A stretch of DNA of 44,856 nt from UBA1876 sp964515395 (GTDB lineage Bacteria > Synergistota > Synergistia > Synergistales > Thermovirgaceae): NCBI GenBank assembly GCA_964515395.1, contig CAZERC010000014.1:1-44856 (forward strand), in the 5' to 3' direction. The notes beneath the pieces were generated by a model that did not search any database, had not been told where the DNA came from, and was given only the letters and a program-made list of their open reading frames with translations. Of this stretch, positions 15,219 through 23,415 are shown piece by piece. How positions within the stretch are numbered: the first letter of the stretch is position 1; each line of letters starts with the position of its first letter. The position numbers were made by a program, and so were the translations under genes.

Positions 15219-16706
15219 GTGTCAATAGAGAGCCTGCAGCAGAAAATACGGGAACTGCCTTCCCGCCCGGGCGTGTACCTGATGCATGATGCGGATGGAA
15301 ACGTCATCTATGTCGGAAAGGCGAGGTCGCTGAAAAAGCGCGTGCAATCCTATCTCCGGCACAAAAACTACGCTTCCGGGCGTCTGAGAAAGCTCGTGGC
15401 CGAAATCGAGGATATCTCGGTGATACGCACGGAAAGCGATGCCGAGGCCTTCATAGTGGAATCCAGGCTCATCAAGCACTATCAGCCCTTTTACAACGTG
15501 GAGCTGAAAATGGGGGAACGTTACCCCTACGTGAAAATAACCGACGAGCCTTTTCCGCGCCTGGTCGTCACCCGTCACAAGGAAGAAGACGGCAGCAGAT
15601 ACATCGGACCCTTCGTGCATGTAGGCGAACTCCGTCGCGTATTGCGCCTTGTCGAACGATACATGCCGCTTCGGACCTGTACGAAACCCAGTTCATGGGA
15701 CAAATGGAACGACCGCCCCTGTGTGAGATACAGCCTGGGTCGTTGTCTTGGCCCCTGTGCAGGGTGTTGCGATGCTGCGGAGTACCGGAAGCGGGTTGCC
15801 GACGTTATCTTGTTGCTGAGAGGCCAGTCGGCTGAACTGACGTCTCGCCTGAGGGACCGGATGGATGAAGCCGCCGGGCGCATGGCTTTTGAAGAAGCCG
15901 CCCGCATACGGGATACGATCCGCGCGATATGGAAGCTTTCCCGTCAACGTGTGTCCTCGTCCTTGAGCGACGACGTCGATGAATCGACCTGGAAGGCCCT
16001 CCTCGGGGTGCAGCGGGCGCTGGGCCTCGGAGTCGTCCCCTGGAGGATCGATGGGTTTGACATATCCCATCACAGCGGAAACGAGACGTACGGTTCCTGT
16101 GTTGTTTTCGAGCAGGGACTGCCAAACCCGTCCCTTTACAGGCGCTTCAGAATCACGTCAGGCCGGGTGCCCGATGATTTTCGCTCCATAAAGGAGACGG
16201 TTCAAAGGAGATACCGCCATGTCCTCGGTGACGACGGTTCCCTCCCCCAGCTCGTTTTGATCGATGGCGGACCACAGCAACTGCGTTTTGCCAGGGAAGC
16301 GCTGGAGGAACTCGGACTCGAAGACCTTGAAACCGCCGCTTTGGCCAAGCGGGAGGAACTGCTTTTCCGTCCGGGGAAAAAGGCACCGGTCAAACTTGAT
16401 GTGACGGACCCGGCCTTGCGGCTCCTCCAGAGGGTTCGGGACGAGGCCCATCGTTTCGCCCTTTCAGCGCACCGCGGCAGGCAGAAAAAACGACTGGCAC
16501 GGTCATCCCTTGAGGATATCCCCGGGATAGGAAAAATCAGGGCGGCGGAGCTTTTGGCACGCTTCGGAAGCATTCCGGGGCTCGTCGAATCCACGGAAGA
16601 GGAGCTCGCGGAAGTAAAAGGAATCAGCAGAGGCATGGCCCGCCGGATCCTGGCGCAACTGAGAGGTGAATCCATCCATGGCGAGGAGAATGAACAAGAC
16701 CTGTGA
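15219..16706 (+). CDS. uvrC: UvrABC excinuclease subunit C
   Basis: This 495-residue nucleotide-excision-repair endonuclease makes the dual incision at damaged DNA with UvrAB. Domains in order: GIY-YIG nuclease (residues about 15-95, GVYLMHDADGNVIYVGKA), a Cys-rich patch (CVRYSLGRCLGPC), a UVR motif (MAFEEAARIRDTI), the RNase H-like C-terminal nuclease (GFDISHHSGNETYGS, VLIDGGPQQL), and helix-hairpin-helix repeats (DIPGIGKIRAAELL). It is shorter than the 610-residue E. coli protein but complete. The start is GTG 15219. The end overlaps ribD by 29 nt. Confidence 0.93.
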   Translation: MSIESLQQKIRELPSRPGVYLMHDADGNVIYVGKARSLKKRVQSYLRHKNYASGRLRKLVAEIEDISVIRTESDAEAFIVESRLIKHYQPFYNVELKMGERYPYVKITDEPFPRLVVTRHKEEDGSRYIGPFVHVGELRRVLRLVERYMPLRTCTKPSSWDKWNDRPCVRYSLGRCLGPCAGCCDAAEYRKRVADVILLLRGQSAELTSRLRDRMDEAAGRMAFEEAARIRDTIRAIWKLSRQRVSSSLSDDVDESTWKALLGVQRALGLGVVPWRIDGFDISHHSGNETYGSCVVFEQGLPNPSLYRRFRITSGRVPDDFRSIKETVQRRYRHVLGDDGSLPQLVLIDGGPQQLRFAREALEELGLEDLETAALAKREELLFRPGKKAPVKLDVTDPALRLLQRVRDEAHRFALSAHRGRQKKRLARSSLEDIPGIGKIRAAELLARFGSIPGLVESTEEELAEVKGISRGMARRILAQLRGESIHGEENEQDL

Positions 16707-17363
16707 CCGGTACTATATGTCCCTTGCCCTCGATCTTGCGCTGAGGGGAACGGGCATGACGGCACCGAACCCGAAAGTCGGATGCGTCATTGTCAGGGAC
16801 CGGCGTGTAACCGGTTTTGGATACCACAGGGCCTGCGGCCTGGCCCATGCCGAGGTGGAGGCCCTGAACATGGCTGGTGAACAGGCGCGGGGAGCGACGC
16901 TTTACGTCAACCTTGAACCCTGCTCCCATTTCGGCAAAACGCCTCCCTGTACCGAGGCGATCATCAGCGCCGGCATATCGAGGGTCGTGGCTGCCATGCA
17001 GGATCCCGATCCGCGTGTTTCCGGCAGGGGGGCCGCCAGGCTCAGGGAAGCCGGCGTTGAAGTGGATATCGGTCCCTGCAGGACCAGCGCCGAAGAAATC
17101 AACAAGGGTTTTGTCATGAGGGTGAAACGACAACGCCCCTGGGTGACACTGAAGGCTGCCATGACCCTGGACGGGAAAATTGCACAAGAGGACGGCTGGA
17201 GCAAGTGGATTTCCAACGAATGGAGCAGAACCAGGGCCCATCTTCTGCGGTCCGGGCATGATGCCGTCCTCGTCGGGGTCGGCACGGTGCTTGCCGACGA
17301 TCCAGGGTTGAACGTGCGGGATGTTTCGGGACGGGCGCCGCGGGCGGTCATTCTCGACTCATC
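16678..17363 (+). CDS. ribD: riboflavin biosynthesis RibD, 5' part up to the assembly gap
   Basis: This is the N-terminal 228 residues of bifunctional RibD, interrupted by an N gap. The deaminase domain is intact, with the zinc-binding HAEVEAL and LEPCSHFGKTPPC motifs. The reductase domain begins at PWVTLKAAMTLDGKIA and is cut after residue about 228 of a usual 360-370. It performs the deamination and side-chain reduction of the pyrimidine intermediate in riboflavin synthesis. ATG 16678 is preferred because AGAGGTGA lies 9 nt upstream; GTG 16666 and ATG 16690 are in-frame alternatives. It overlaps the end of uvrC. The likely 3' end continues after the gap (17464-17543). Confidence 0.9.
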
Positions 17364-17463
17364 NNNNNNNNNNNNNNNNNNNNNNNNNNNNNNNNNNNNN
17401 NNNNNNNNNNNNNNNNNNNNNNNNNNNNNNNNNNNNNNNNNNNNNNNNNNNNNNNNNNNNNNN
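17364..17463. other. assembly gap of 100 N
   Basis: This is exactly 100 unknown bases, the conventional placeholder for a scaffold gap of unknown size. It lies within ribD. About 110 RibD residues are missing between the flanks, so the true gap is probably about 300-350 bases. Confidence 0.97.
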
Positions 17464-17543
17464 GCGTCAGGATCCAGAAGACAGTTCTTGTCGAGGGAGA
17501 TCTCTGGATAGAAGGGACAGCCTCATGTTTACAGGACTCGTAG
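17464..17543 (+). CDS. ribD: RibD, probable 3' end after the gap
   Basis: One of three frames after the gap reads VRIQKTVLVEGDLWIEG and runs to a TAG at 17541-17543, which looks like the final strand of the RibD reductase domain. It overlaps the ribE start at 17525 by 19 nt, in keeping with the tight overlaps elsewhere. The frame relative to the 5' part cannot be verified because the gap length is unknown. Another frame stops at 17511. Confidence 0.5.
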
Positions 17544-18184
17544 AAGATATCGGTGTTCTTTTTGCGACCAGGAGACAGTCTGAAGTCCTCCTTCTGGAGA
17601 TCGGCGAAACGGATCTCGCCGGAGCTCTTCGAAAGGGCGACTCCATATCCGTTTCAGGGGCATGTCTCAGTGTGGTCGATATTCCGGCATCAAACCGTTT
17701 CACGGCGGAACTGATGCCCGAAACGGCGGAAAGGACGACACTCGGGTCTCTTCCTGCGGGAACGCGGGTCAATCTGGAACGCTCCCTTCCCGTTTCGGGC
17801 AGGTTCGAAGGCCATATCGTAACGGGGCACGTAGACGCCATGGGAAAGGTGCTCGAAGGAAGACAAGCGGAGAGGACCGCCATATTCCGGATAGGCCTCG
17901 GCGAGGAGTCTCTCAGGTATGTGGCAGCCAAGGGTTCCGTGGCTGTAGACGGTGTCAGCCTGACGGTGATCGAAAAGGGGAGCGGATGGTTTACGGTGGG
18001 AATCATTCCCACCACTCTCCAGACGACCACCCTTGGCGAGAGGAAAGGCAACGACGAAGTGAATATCGAATGCGACGTGCTGGCGAAATACCTGGAAAGC
18101 CTTGCTTTCGGAGGTTCCCCCACGAGTTCCGGGACGAAGGGGCTCGGCTGGGAGGATCTGAGGAAAATGGGCTGGGAGTTCTAA
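17525..18184 (+). CDS. ribE: riboflavin synthase alpha chain
   Basis: This 219-residue riboflavin synthase converts two molecules of 6,7-dimethyl-8-ribityllumazine to riboflavin. It has the two tandem lumazine-binding repeats: MFTGLVEDIG...GDSISVSGACLSV (about 1-95) and FEGHIVTGHVDAMG...GSVAVDGVSLTV (about 96-195), both with the expected GxxLTV-like ends. The ATG at 17525 begins the canonical MFTG start. It lies between ribD and ribBA in a ribD-E-BA-H cluster. Confidence 0.95.
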   Translation: MFTGLVEDIGVLFATRRQSEVLLLEIGETDLAGALRKGDSISVSGACLSVVDIPASNRFTAELMPETAERTTLGSLPAGTRVNLERSLPVSGRFEGHIVTGHVDAMGKVLEGRQAERTAIFRIGLGEESLRYVAAKGSVAVDGVSLTVIEKGSGWFTVGIIPTTLQTTTLGERKGNDEVNIECDVLAKYLESLAFGGSPTSSGTKGLGWEDLRKMGWEF

Positions 18185-18210
18185 TACATGAAACCGGAAG
18201 GAGAAGCAGT

Positions 18211-19455
18211 ATGCCTGAAAGAAACAGAAGCCCCTTCAGTAGCATAGAAGAAGCCGTGCAGGACATCAGAAGCGGGCGCATGGTGATTGTCGTCGATGAT
18301 GAAGCCAGGGAGAACGAGGGAGACCTCGTCATGGCGGCTGAACATGTCAGACCCGGGGACATCAATTTCATGGCCACGTATGCAAGAGGGTTGATCTGTG
18401 TTCCAATAACGGATGAGCGGGCAAGGGAACTGGACTTGAAACCCATGGTCCAGGAGAGCACGGACCTGCACGAAACGGCATTTACGATCAGTGTCGATGC
18501 CCGGGATGGAACCACAACGGGGATTTCGGCAGCCGAAAGGGCCTCGACGGCCCGGCTCCTCTCCGACCCGGATGCCACCCCGGAAATGTTCAGACGCCCG
18601 GGCCACATGTTTCCCTTGATCGCCAAAAAAGGCGGTGTCCTCAAGCGAGCCGGTCACACCGAGGCGACGGTAGACCTGGCCAGACTTGCCGGATTGCGGC
18701 CGGCAGGCATTTGCTGTGAAATCATGAAAGATGACGGCAGCATGGCCCGGCTGCCGGATCTGGTTTCTTTCGCAGAAAGGCATTCCCTGAAGATCATTTC
18801 CATCGAGGACCTGATCCGTTACCGCAACAGGTCGGAAAAGCTCGTCGAAAGGGTCGCCACGGTGACACTGCCGACGGAGTACGGGAATTTTATTGCCCAT
18901 GCGTACCGCTCAAATTATGACTGTTCAAGGGGCGAACTCTTGCACCTTGCCCTGGTCAGGGGTGAACCGGAAAAGGGGGAAAGCGCACTTGTCAGGGTCC
19001 ATTCCGAATGCCTCACAGGTGATGTGTTCGGTTCCCTGAAGTGCGACTGCGGTCCGCAGCTTCATGCCGCCATGCGAATGGTGGACGAGGCCGGGGAAGG
19101 TGTCGTCCTGTACATGAGACAGGAGGGCAGGGGAATCGGGTTGCTCGAAAAACTCAAGGCCTACGAGCTGCAGGAGCAGGGACTTGATACCGTCGAGGCC
19201 AACGAGGCCCTTGGATATGACGCCGACCTGAGGGATTACGGGATGGGGGCCCAGATCCTCGTCGATCTTGGGCTCAGAAAGATCAGGCTCATTACCAACA
19301 ACCCGCGGAAAATCGTGGGGCTGGAGGGATACGGGCTTGAAGTCCTGGAGCGGGTTCCCCTTATAATCGAACCCAACGAGTTCAACAAACGGTACCTTGC
19401 CGCCAAGGAGCAAAAACTTGGCCACCTCCTTCACCTGAAGGACATTATCGGGTAA
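18211..19455 (+). CDS. ribBA: bifunctional DHBP synthase / GTP cyclohydrolase II
   Basis: This 414-residue fusion catalyses the two entry reactions of riboflavin synthesis. Residues about 1-205 are the DHBP synthase (DDEARENEGDLVMAAE, then HTEATVDLARLAG), forming the four-carbon unit from ribulose-5-phosphate. Residues about 210-414 are GTP cyclohydrolase II, with the zinc site SECLTGDVFGSLKCDCGPQL and the catalytic RQEGRGIGL. ATG 18211 has GGAAGGAG a few bases upstream. The open frame extends into ribE but is not used. Confidence 0.95.
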   Translation: MPERNRSPFSSIEEAVQDIRSGRMVIVVDDEARENEGDLVMAAEHVRPGDINFMATYARGLICVPITDERARELDLKPMVQESTDLHETAFTISVDARDGTTTGISAAERASTARLLSDPDATPEMFRRPGHMFPLIAKKGGVLKRAGHTEATVDLARLAGLRPAGICCEIMKDDGSMARLPDLVSFAERHSLKIISIEDLIRYRNRSEKLVERVATVTLPTEYGNFIAHAYRSNYDCSRGELLHLALVRGEPEKGESALVRVHSECLTGDVFGSLKCDCGPQLHAAMRMVDEAGEGVVLYMRQEGRGIGLLEKLKAYELQEQGLDTVEANEALGYDADLRDYGMGAQILVDLGLRKIRLITNNPRKIVGLEGYGLEVLERVPLIIEPNEFNKRYLAAKEQKLGHLLHLKDIIG

Positions 19456-19499
19456 AACTGTACAAACAGGCCGGAACATGATGAAAAGAGGGGATGACA

Positions 19500-19994
19500 A
19501 TGCGCGTATTTCAGGGAAAACTGATCGGATCGGGACTCCGTTTCGGAATCGTCGTTTCCCGTTTCAATGAACTCATTTCGTCGAGGCTGCTCGAGGGTGC
19601 GAGGGATTTTCTCCTGCGTCACGACGTTCGCCACCAGGACGTGGATGTCATATGGGCTCCGGGATCCTGGGAGCTTCCACTGGTTGCGAAGGAATGTGCC
19701 CTCGGTGGAACCTATGATGCAGTCATTGCCCTGGGTGCGGTCATCCGCGGGGAAACACCGCATTTCGACTACGTAGCCGCCGAAGTCGCCAAAGGGCTGG
19801 CCCATACCGGCATGGAACAGCGTGTTCCTGTCGCTTTCGGCGTGCTGACCTGCGACACCCTGGAACAGGCGCTTTCCAGGGCCGGGAGCAAATCCGGAAA
19901 CAAGGGTTTCGAGGCCGCGGCGGCCGCATTGGAAATGGCCAACCTGCTCAGGGAGATGAGACACGGCACCAAAGAGGAGGAAAACAATGCTTGA
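19500..19994 (+). CDS. ribH: lumazine synthase
   Basis: This 164-residue 6,7-dimethyl-8-ribityllumazine synthase shows GIVVSRFNELI, the WAPGSWELP loop, ALGAVIRGETPHFDYV, and FGVLTCDTLEQALSRAG, all canonical. It normally forms pentamers or 60-mer capsids. Start ATG 19500 is chosen because AGAGGGG is 6 nt upstream; the ATG at 19494 touches the ribosome-binding site. Its last codons overlap the serS start by 8 nt. Confidence 0.95.
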   Translation: MRVFQGKLIGSGLRFGIVVSRFNELISSRLLEGARDFLLRHDVRHQDVDVIWAPGSWELPLVAKECALGGTYDAVIALGAVIRGETPHFDYVAAEVAKGLAHTGMEQRVPVAFGVLTCDTLEQALSRAGSKSGNKGFEAAAAALEMANLLREMRHGTKEEENNA

Positions 19995-21083
19995 CATTCG
20001 CCTTTTCAGGGATGAACCGGAAGCTCTCAAATCCATGCTCCGCAACAGGGGGGTGGATTATCCCGTTGACGACGTCATGGCTTTGGACGAAAAACGCCGA
20101 TCGATTCTTCTCAAGACGGAAGAACTGCGTGCCGAAAGAAACCAGGGATCGAAGGCTGTGGCGGAAGCGAAGCGGTCGGGTGAAGATGCGTCGCAACTGA
20201 TGGAACGGATGAGAACCGTCGGCCGGCAAATAAAGGAACTCGAAGAGGAACTCGACTCCGTGGAGAAAGCCGTCCGTGAGCATCTGCTCGAGATACCGAA
20301 CTGGCCTCACGGATCGGTTCCGATCGGCCCCGATGAGAGCGCCAATGAGGAAATCAGGACATGGGGGACCCCGCCGGAATTTCCCTTCACCCCGAAACCA
20401 CACTGGGAGCTCGGCGAAAATCTGGGAATTCTTGATTTTGAAAGGGGCGTCCGCCTTGCCCAGAGCCGTTTTACGGTGCTCAGGAAAGAAGGAGCGAGAA
20501 TGGCTCGCGGCCTGATCGGTTTCATGCTTGATCTGCACACCATCAGGAACGGTTTTACGGAGGTGCAGCCGCCGTTTCTCGTCAACACCGCCACCATGCA
20601 GGGAACCGGCCAGCTTCCGAAATTCGCGGACGACTTGTATACCTGCAAGGGCGACGACCTGTGGCTGATCCCGACGGCGGAGGTCCCACTGACCAATCTG
20701 CATCAAGGGGAAATACTGGATGAAAAGGACCTCCCGCTCTATTACACGGCCTATACTCCCTGTTTCAGGAGGGAAGCGGGAAGTCACGGAAAGGACGTCA
20801 GGGGGATGCTCCGGCAACACCAGTTCGACAAGGTGGAGCTCGTGAAGCTGTGTCGACCTGAAGAAAGTTATGATGAACTGGAAAGCCTGACGGCATCGGC
20901 GGAGATGGTCCTCCAGAAGCTGGAGATCCCCTACAGGGTCGTCTGCCTCTCTACGGGTGACATGGGCTTTGCGGCGAGCAAGACTTATGACATCGAAGTC
21001 TGGCTTCCTTCCCAGCAGACCTACAGGGAGATCAGCTCTTGCAGCAATTGCGAGGACTTCCAGGCAAGGCGCATGAACACGCG
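19987..21083 (+). CDS. serS: seryl-tRNA synthetase, truncated by the assembly gap
   Basis: This is the first 365 residues of a class II seryl-tRNA synthetase, cut at the second N gap. The N-terminal tRNA-binding coiled coil covers about residues 25-105. The catalytic core shows PPFLVN, GTGQLPKF, IPTAEVPLTN, motif 2 FRREAGSHGKDVRGMLRQHQF, and EISSCSNCEDFQARR. Motif 3 and about 60 C-terminal residues fall in the gap. GAGGAGG precedes the ATG inside the end of ribH. Confidence 0.95.
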
Positions 21084-21183
21084 NNNNNNNNNNNNNNNNN
21101 NNNNNNNNNNNNNNNNNNNNNNNNNNNNNNNNNNNNNNNNNNNNNNNNNNNNNNNNNNNNNNNNNNNNNNNNNNNNNNNNNNN
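21084..21183. other. assembly gap of 100 N
   Basis: This is exactly 100 unknown bases, a placeholder gap. It hides the end of serS (about 180 nt expected) and the 5' part of the next membrane-protein/glycosyltransferase gene, so the real gap is clearly longer than 100 bases. Confidence 0.97.
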
Positions 21184-22587
21184 GACTCCTATCTCTTTTT
21201 CAGTTTCCCTGCGGCCGTCATCCTGACCTCGCTGTGGATCGGCATTTACCCCGTGCTTCTCCAGGAACTGGATCAGGTCCCCGGACTGGCGGGATTTCTC
21301 CTTGCCATAACCTGGGTGGTCCTGCTTTTCGCCACGGGACTTTCGAGCCAGAATCTGCACGGTGCCTTTGCCATGTCCCTTATGGCGGTCTTCATCCTCG
21401 CTGTGTTCTGGAGCCGCCACGGGCATTCCTACAGGCGCATTGGAGAGCCCCTGGCGGCCATGTGGGGCACCCTGATCGCCGGGACCTCCATACTCGGAGT
21501 CAGCAAGGAGATAGCCTTCTCGACGATGATGATCCTTCCCCTGGGGCTTTTCGCGATCCCTCTTGCCGAAACGTCGCTTCATGTGATGAGCAGTGCCTTT
21601 TCGGCAAGACCCAAGGGCACCCTGTCCCTGTACCGGAACCTTGTGGCCAGGGGAGTTGATCACACCTCCGCCGTGCGGGCCGTGGGCACGCTCTGTGCCG
21701 TTGTGGGTGTCAGCGCGGCAAGCGTGCAGATGCGGGAGGAACCCGTAGTGCTCATCGGCGGAATTATTCTGGCATCCGGCCTGCTCGTTTATACCATGGT
21801 GACCCTTGTCAGGAGGTCTGCCCCGGCGATCCCCGTCAGACGCCCCGTACTTTGGGGGGTCCCCATCGACAACGTGTCTGCGGATTACGTCCTTTCCAAG
21901 ATTCTTTCCTGGACGAAGAACTCACGGGAAGCAAGATACATCGTTACCCTTGACGCACTTTCCACGCTCCGGGCGAAAAAGGACGAGTCTTTCAGAAAAT
22001 GCGTTACAGGAGCAGACCTGACGCTTCCGGACGGGAAGGGACTGACAATGGCGCTGCGCTTTCTCGGCAAGCCTGTCCAGCAACGGATAGCTGGAGTCGA
22101 GCTTGTTGAGAAGATGTGCAGGCTCGCGTCCTACGAACGGATTCCCGTGTACTTCTATGGTGGCAGGCAGGGAGTTGCGGACGAGGCCGCATCGAGAATG
22201 GCGGCTCGTTTCCCCGGTTTGAGAGTGGCCGGAACGGCACACGGGTACCAGGATGAGGAAGGCCGTGTGCGTGTACTGGAAGATATCCGCTCCTCCGGTG
22301 CACGGTTCGTTTTCGTCGCGCTGGGTGTCCCGAAGCAGGAAAGCTGGATGCGGCAAAACGTCCCGGAACTGGAGCGGGCCGTCTGTATAGGAGTGGGAGG
22401 CAGCCTTGACATCCTTTCCGGACGATTAAAACGCGCTCCCGAAGTATGGCAGAAGACCGGATGTGAATGGTTGTATCGACTAATACAGGAGCCGTGGCGC
22501 TGGAGACGCGTTGCGGGATTGCCGGTTTTCGCCTTCTGGGTGATGCTTACCAAGACGGGCTTGTACAGGAACAGGGGAATGCCATGA
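21184..22587 (+). CDS. WecA/MraY-like membrane region fused to a WecG/TagA-type glycosyltransferase (5' partial)
   Basis: The 467 visible residues form two parts. The first 210 are hydrophobic, with several membrane helices. IPLAETSLHVM and ARPKGTLSLYRNLVARGVDHTSAV align by eye with the end of WecA/TagO (normally PxxDT and HLHHRLLxxG), but the Asp and HxxH residues are absent. From about residue 220 on there is a complete GT26 domain: TLDALS, LPDGKGL with the catalytic-type Asp, FYGGRQGVADEAA, FVALGVPKQESWM, IGVGGSLDILSG and RAPEVWQKTGCEWLYRLIQEPWRW. It probably adds an amino sugar to a lipid-linked precursor of a cell-surface polysaccharide. The start is in the gap. Its stop overlaps the CBS gene as ATGA. 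Confidence 0.85.
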   Translation, partial: DSYLFFSFPAAVILTSLWIGIYPVLLQELDQVPGLAGFLLAITWVVLLFATGLSSQNLHGAFAMSLMAVFILAVFWSRHGHSYRRIGEPLAAMWGTLIAGTSILGVSKEIAFSTMMILPLGLFAIPLAETSLHVMSSAFSARPKGTLSLYRNLVARGVDHTSAVRAVGTLCAVVGVSAASVQMREEPVVLIGGIILASGLLVYTMVTLVRRSAPAIPVRRPVLWGVPIDNVSADYVLSKILSWTKNSREARYIVTLDALSTLRAKKDESFRKCVTGADLTLPDGKGLTMALRFLGKPVQQRIAGVELVEKMCRLASYERIPVYFYGGRQGVADEAASRMAARFPGLRVAGTAHGYQDEEGRVRVLEDIRSSGARFVFVALGVPKQESWMRQNVPELERAVCIGVGGSLDILSGRLKRAPEVWQKTGCEWLYRLIQEPWRWRRVAGLPVFAFWVMLTKTGLYRNRGMP

Positions 22588-23054
22588 AAATCAATGCGGG
22601 CATATTGATGAACAAGGATCTCACGGCGGTGTCCGAGGATGATCTTATCCAGGACGCCGTTCATGTTCTTTACAGTCAGAGACTTGCCGGAGTTCCGGTG
22701 GTCGGCGAGGACTGGAAGCTTGTCGGTTACCTGTCCGAGAGGGATATCCTTCAGGGAGCGGTGCCAACATTCCTTGAAATCGTTGCCCAATCGTCATTTC
22801 TGGACAACAGCGAAGGAGATCTCGTCCAGAGGTTGAGAGGCATAGGAAAACAGACCGTCAGCGACTACATGACAAGGGAACCCGTCTTTGTGGAACCGGC
22901 GGCAAGTTTCATGACCGTTGCGGACCTCATGCTGAGGAAGAAGATCAAGCGGCTTCCCGTTGCCGAAGAAGGGAAACTGGTCGGCATCATTGACCGTGGT
23001 GCCTTCTGTGAGTTCATGATGGAAGGGAATTTCTTCGATGACCCGATCGAATGA
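22584..23054 (+). CDS. CBS-pair domain protein at the head of the V-ATPase operon
   Basis: This 156-residue protein consists of two CBS motifs: residues about 8-60 (LMNKDLTAVSEDD...GVPVVGEDWKLVGYLSERDIL) and about 95-150 (VSDYMTREPVFVEPAA...KRLPVAEEGKLVGIIDRG). CBS pairs usually bind adenine nucleotides and act as sensors. It has no catalytic or membrane domain. The ATG at 22584 overlaps the stop of the glycosyltransferase gene (ATGA), and its 3' end overlaps the first V-ATPase gene by 17 nt, so its translation is coupled to both. A regulatory role in the ATPase is inferred. Confidence 0.88.
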   Translation: MKINAGILMNKDLTAVSEDDLIQDAVHVLYSQRLAGVPVVGEDWKLVGYLSERDILQGAVPTFLEIVAQSSFLDNSEGDLVQRLRGIGKQTVSDYMTREPVFVEPAASFMTVADLMLRKKIKRLPVAEEGKLVGIIDRGAFCEFMMEGNFFDDPIE

Positions 23055-23415
23055 CTTCCCGGAGGAAGCTCTTTCCTGGAAGGCGGAAAGGGAGCTGGAG
23101 TCCCTCCGGAAAGAACTGGAAAGGCAATTTCGTGAGGAAAAGATCAAGCTCGACGAGAAGAAGGAGCAATTACACCGGAAACTGAATGAAATGGCCGAAA
23201 ACACGCTCCGCCAGGTCGAAGATGAATGGACGGCCTACGAAGAGCAATGCAGCGAGGAATCCGCGGAATTCAGGAAAAGCCTTGAAAAAACCCTCCGTGA
23301 AGCTGTAGATGAGGCCTTTGTCGAGGAGGCTGCTGAAGAAGCGGCGCAGACCCTCGCGGCCCGTATCCTGCAGCCGAAGATATCTGAAGGGGAAACAGGG
23401 GAGATCCGGCATTGA
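23038..23415 (+). CDS. V-type ATPase peripheral-stalk subunit (NtpF/H-like)
   Basis: This 125-residue, highly charged protein is predicted to be one long coiled coil (about residues 10-110, rich in E, K, R and A heptads). The position, first in an F-I-K-E-C-G-A-B-D order, matches NtpF of the Enterococcus hirae operon, the partner of subunit E in the peripheral stalk. The sequence family is weakly conserved, so the call rests on coiled-coil character, length and gene order. It overlaps both neighbours, by 17 nt upstream and 4 nt downstream. Confidence 0.75.
   Translation: MTRSNDFPEEALSWKAERELESLRKELERQFREEKIKLDEKKEQLHRKLNEMAENTLRQVEDEWTAYEEQCSEESAEFRKSLEKTLREAVDEAFVEEAAEEAAQTLAARILQPKISEGETGEIRH

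Noticed and set aside
16600..17530. FMN riboswitch before the rib genes
   Set aside because: ribD overlaps uvrC, leaving no leader long enough to hold the aptamer.
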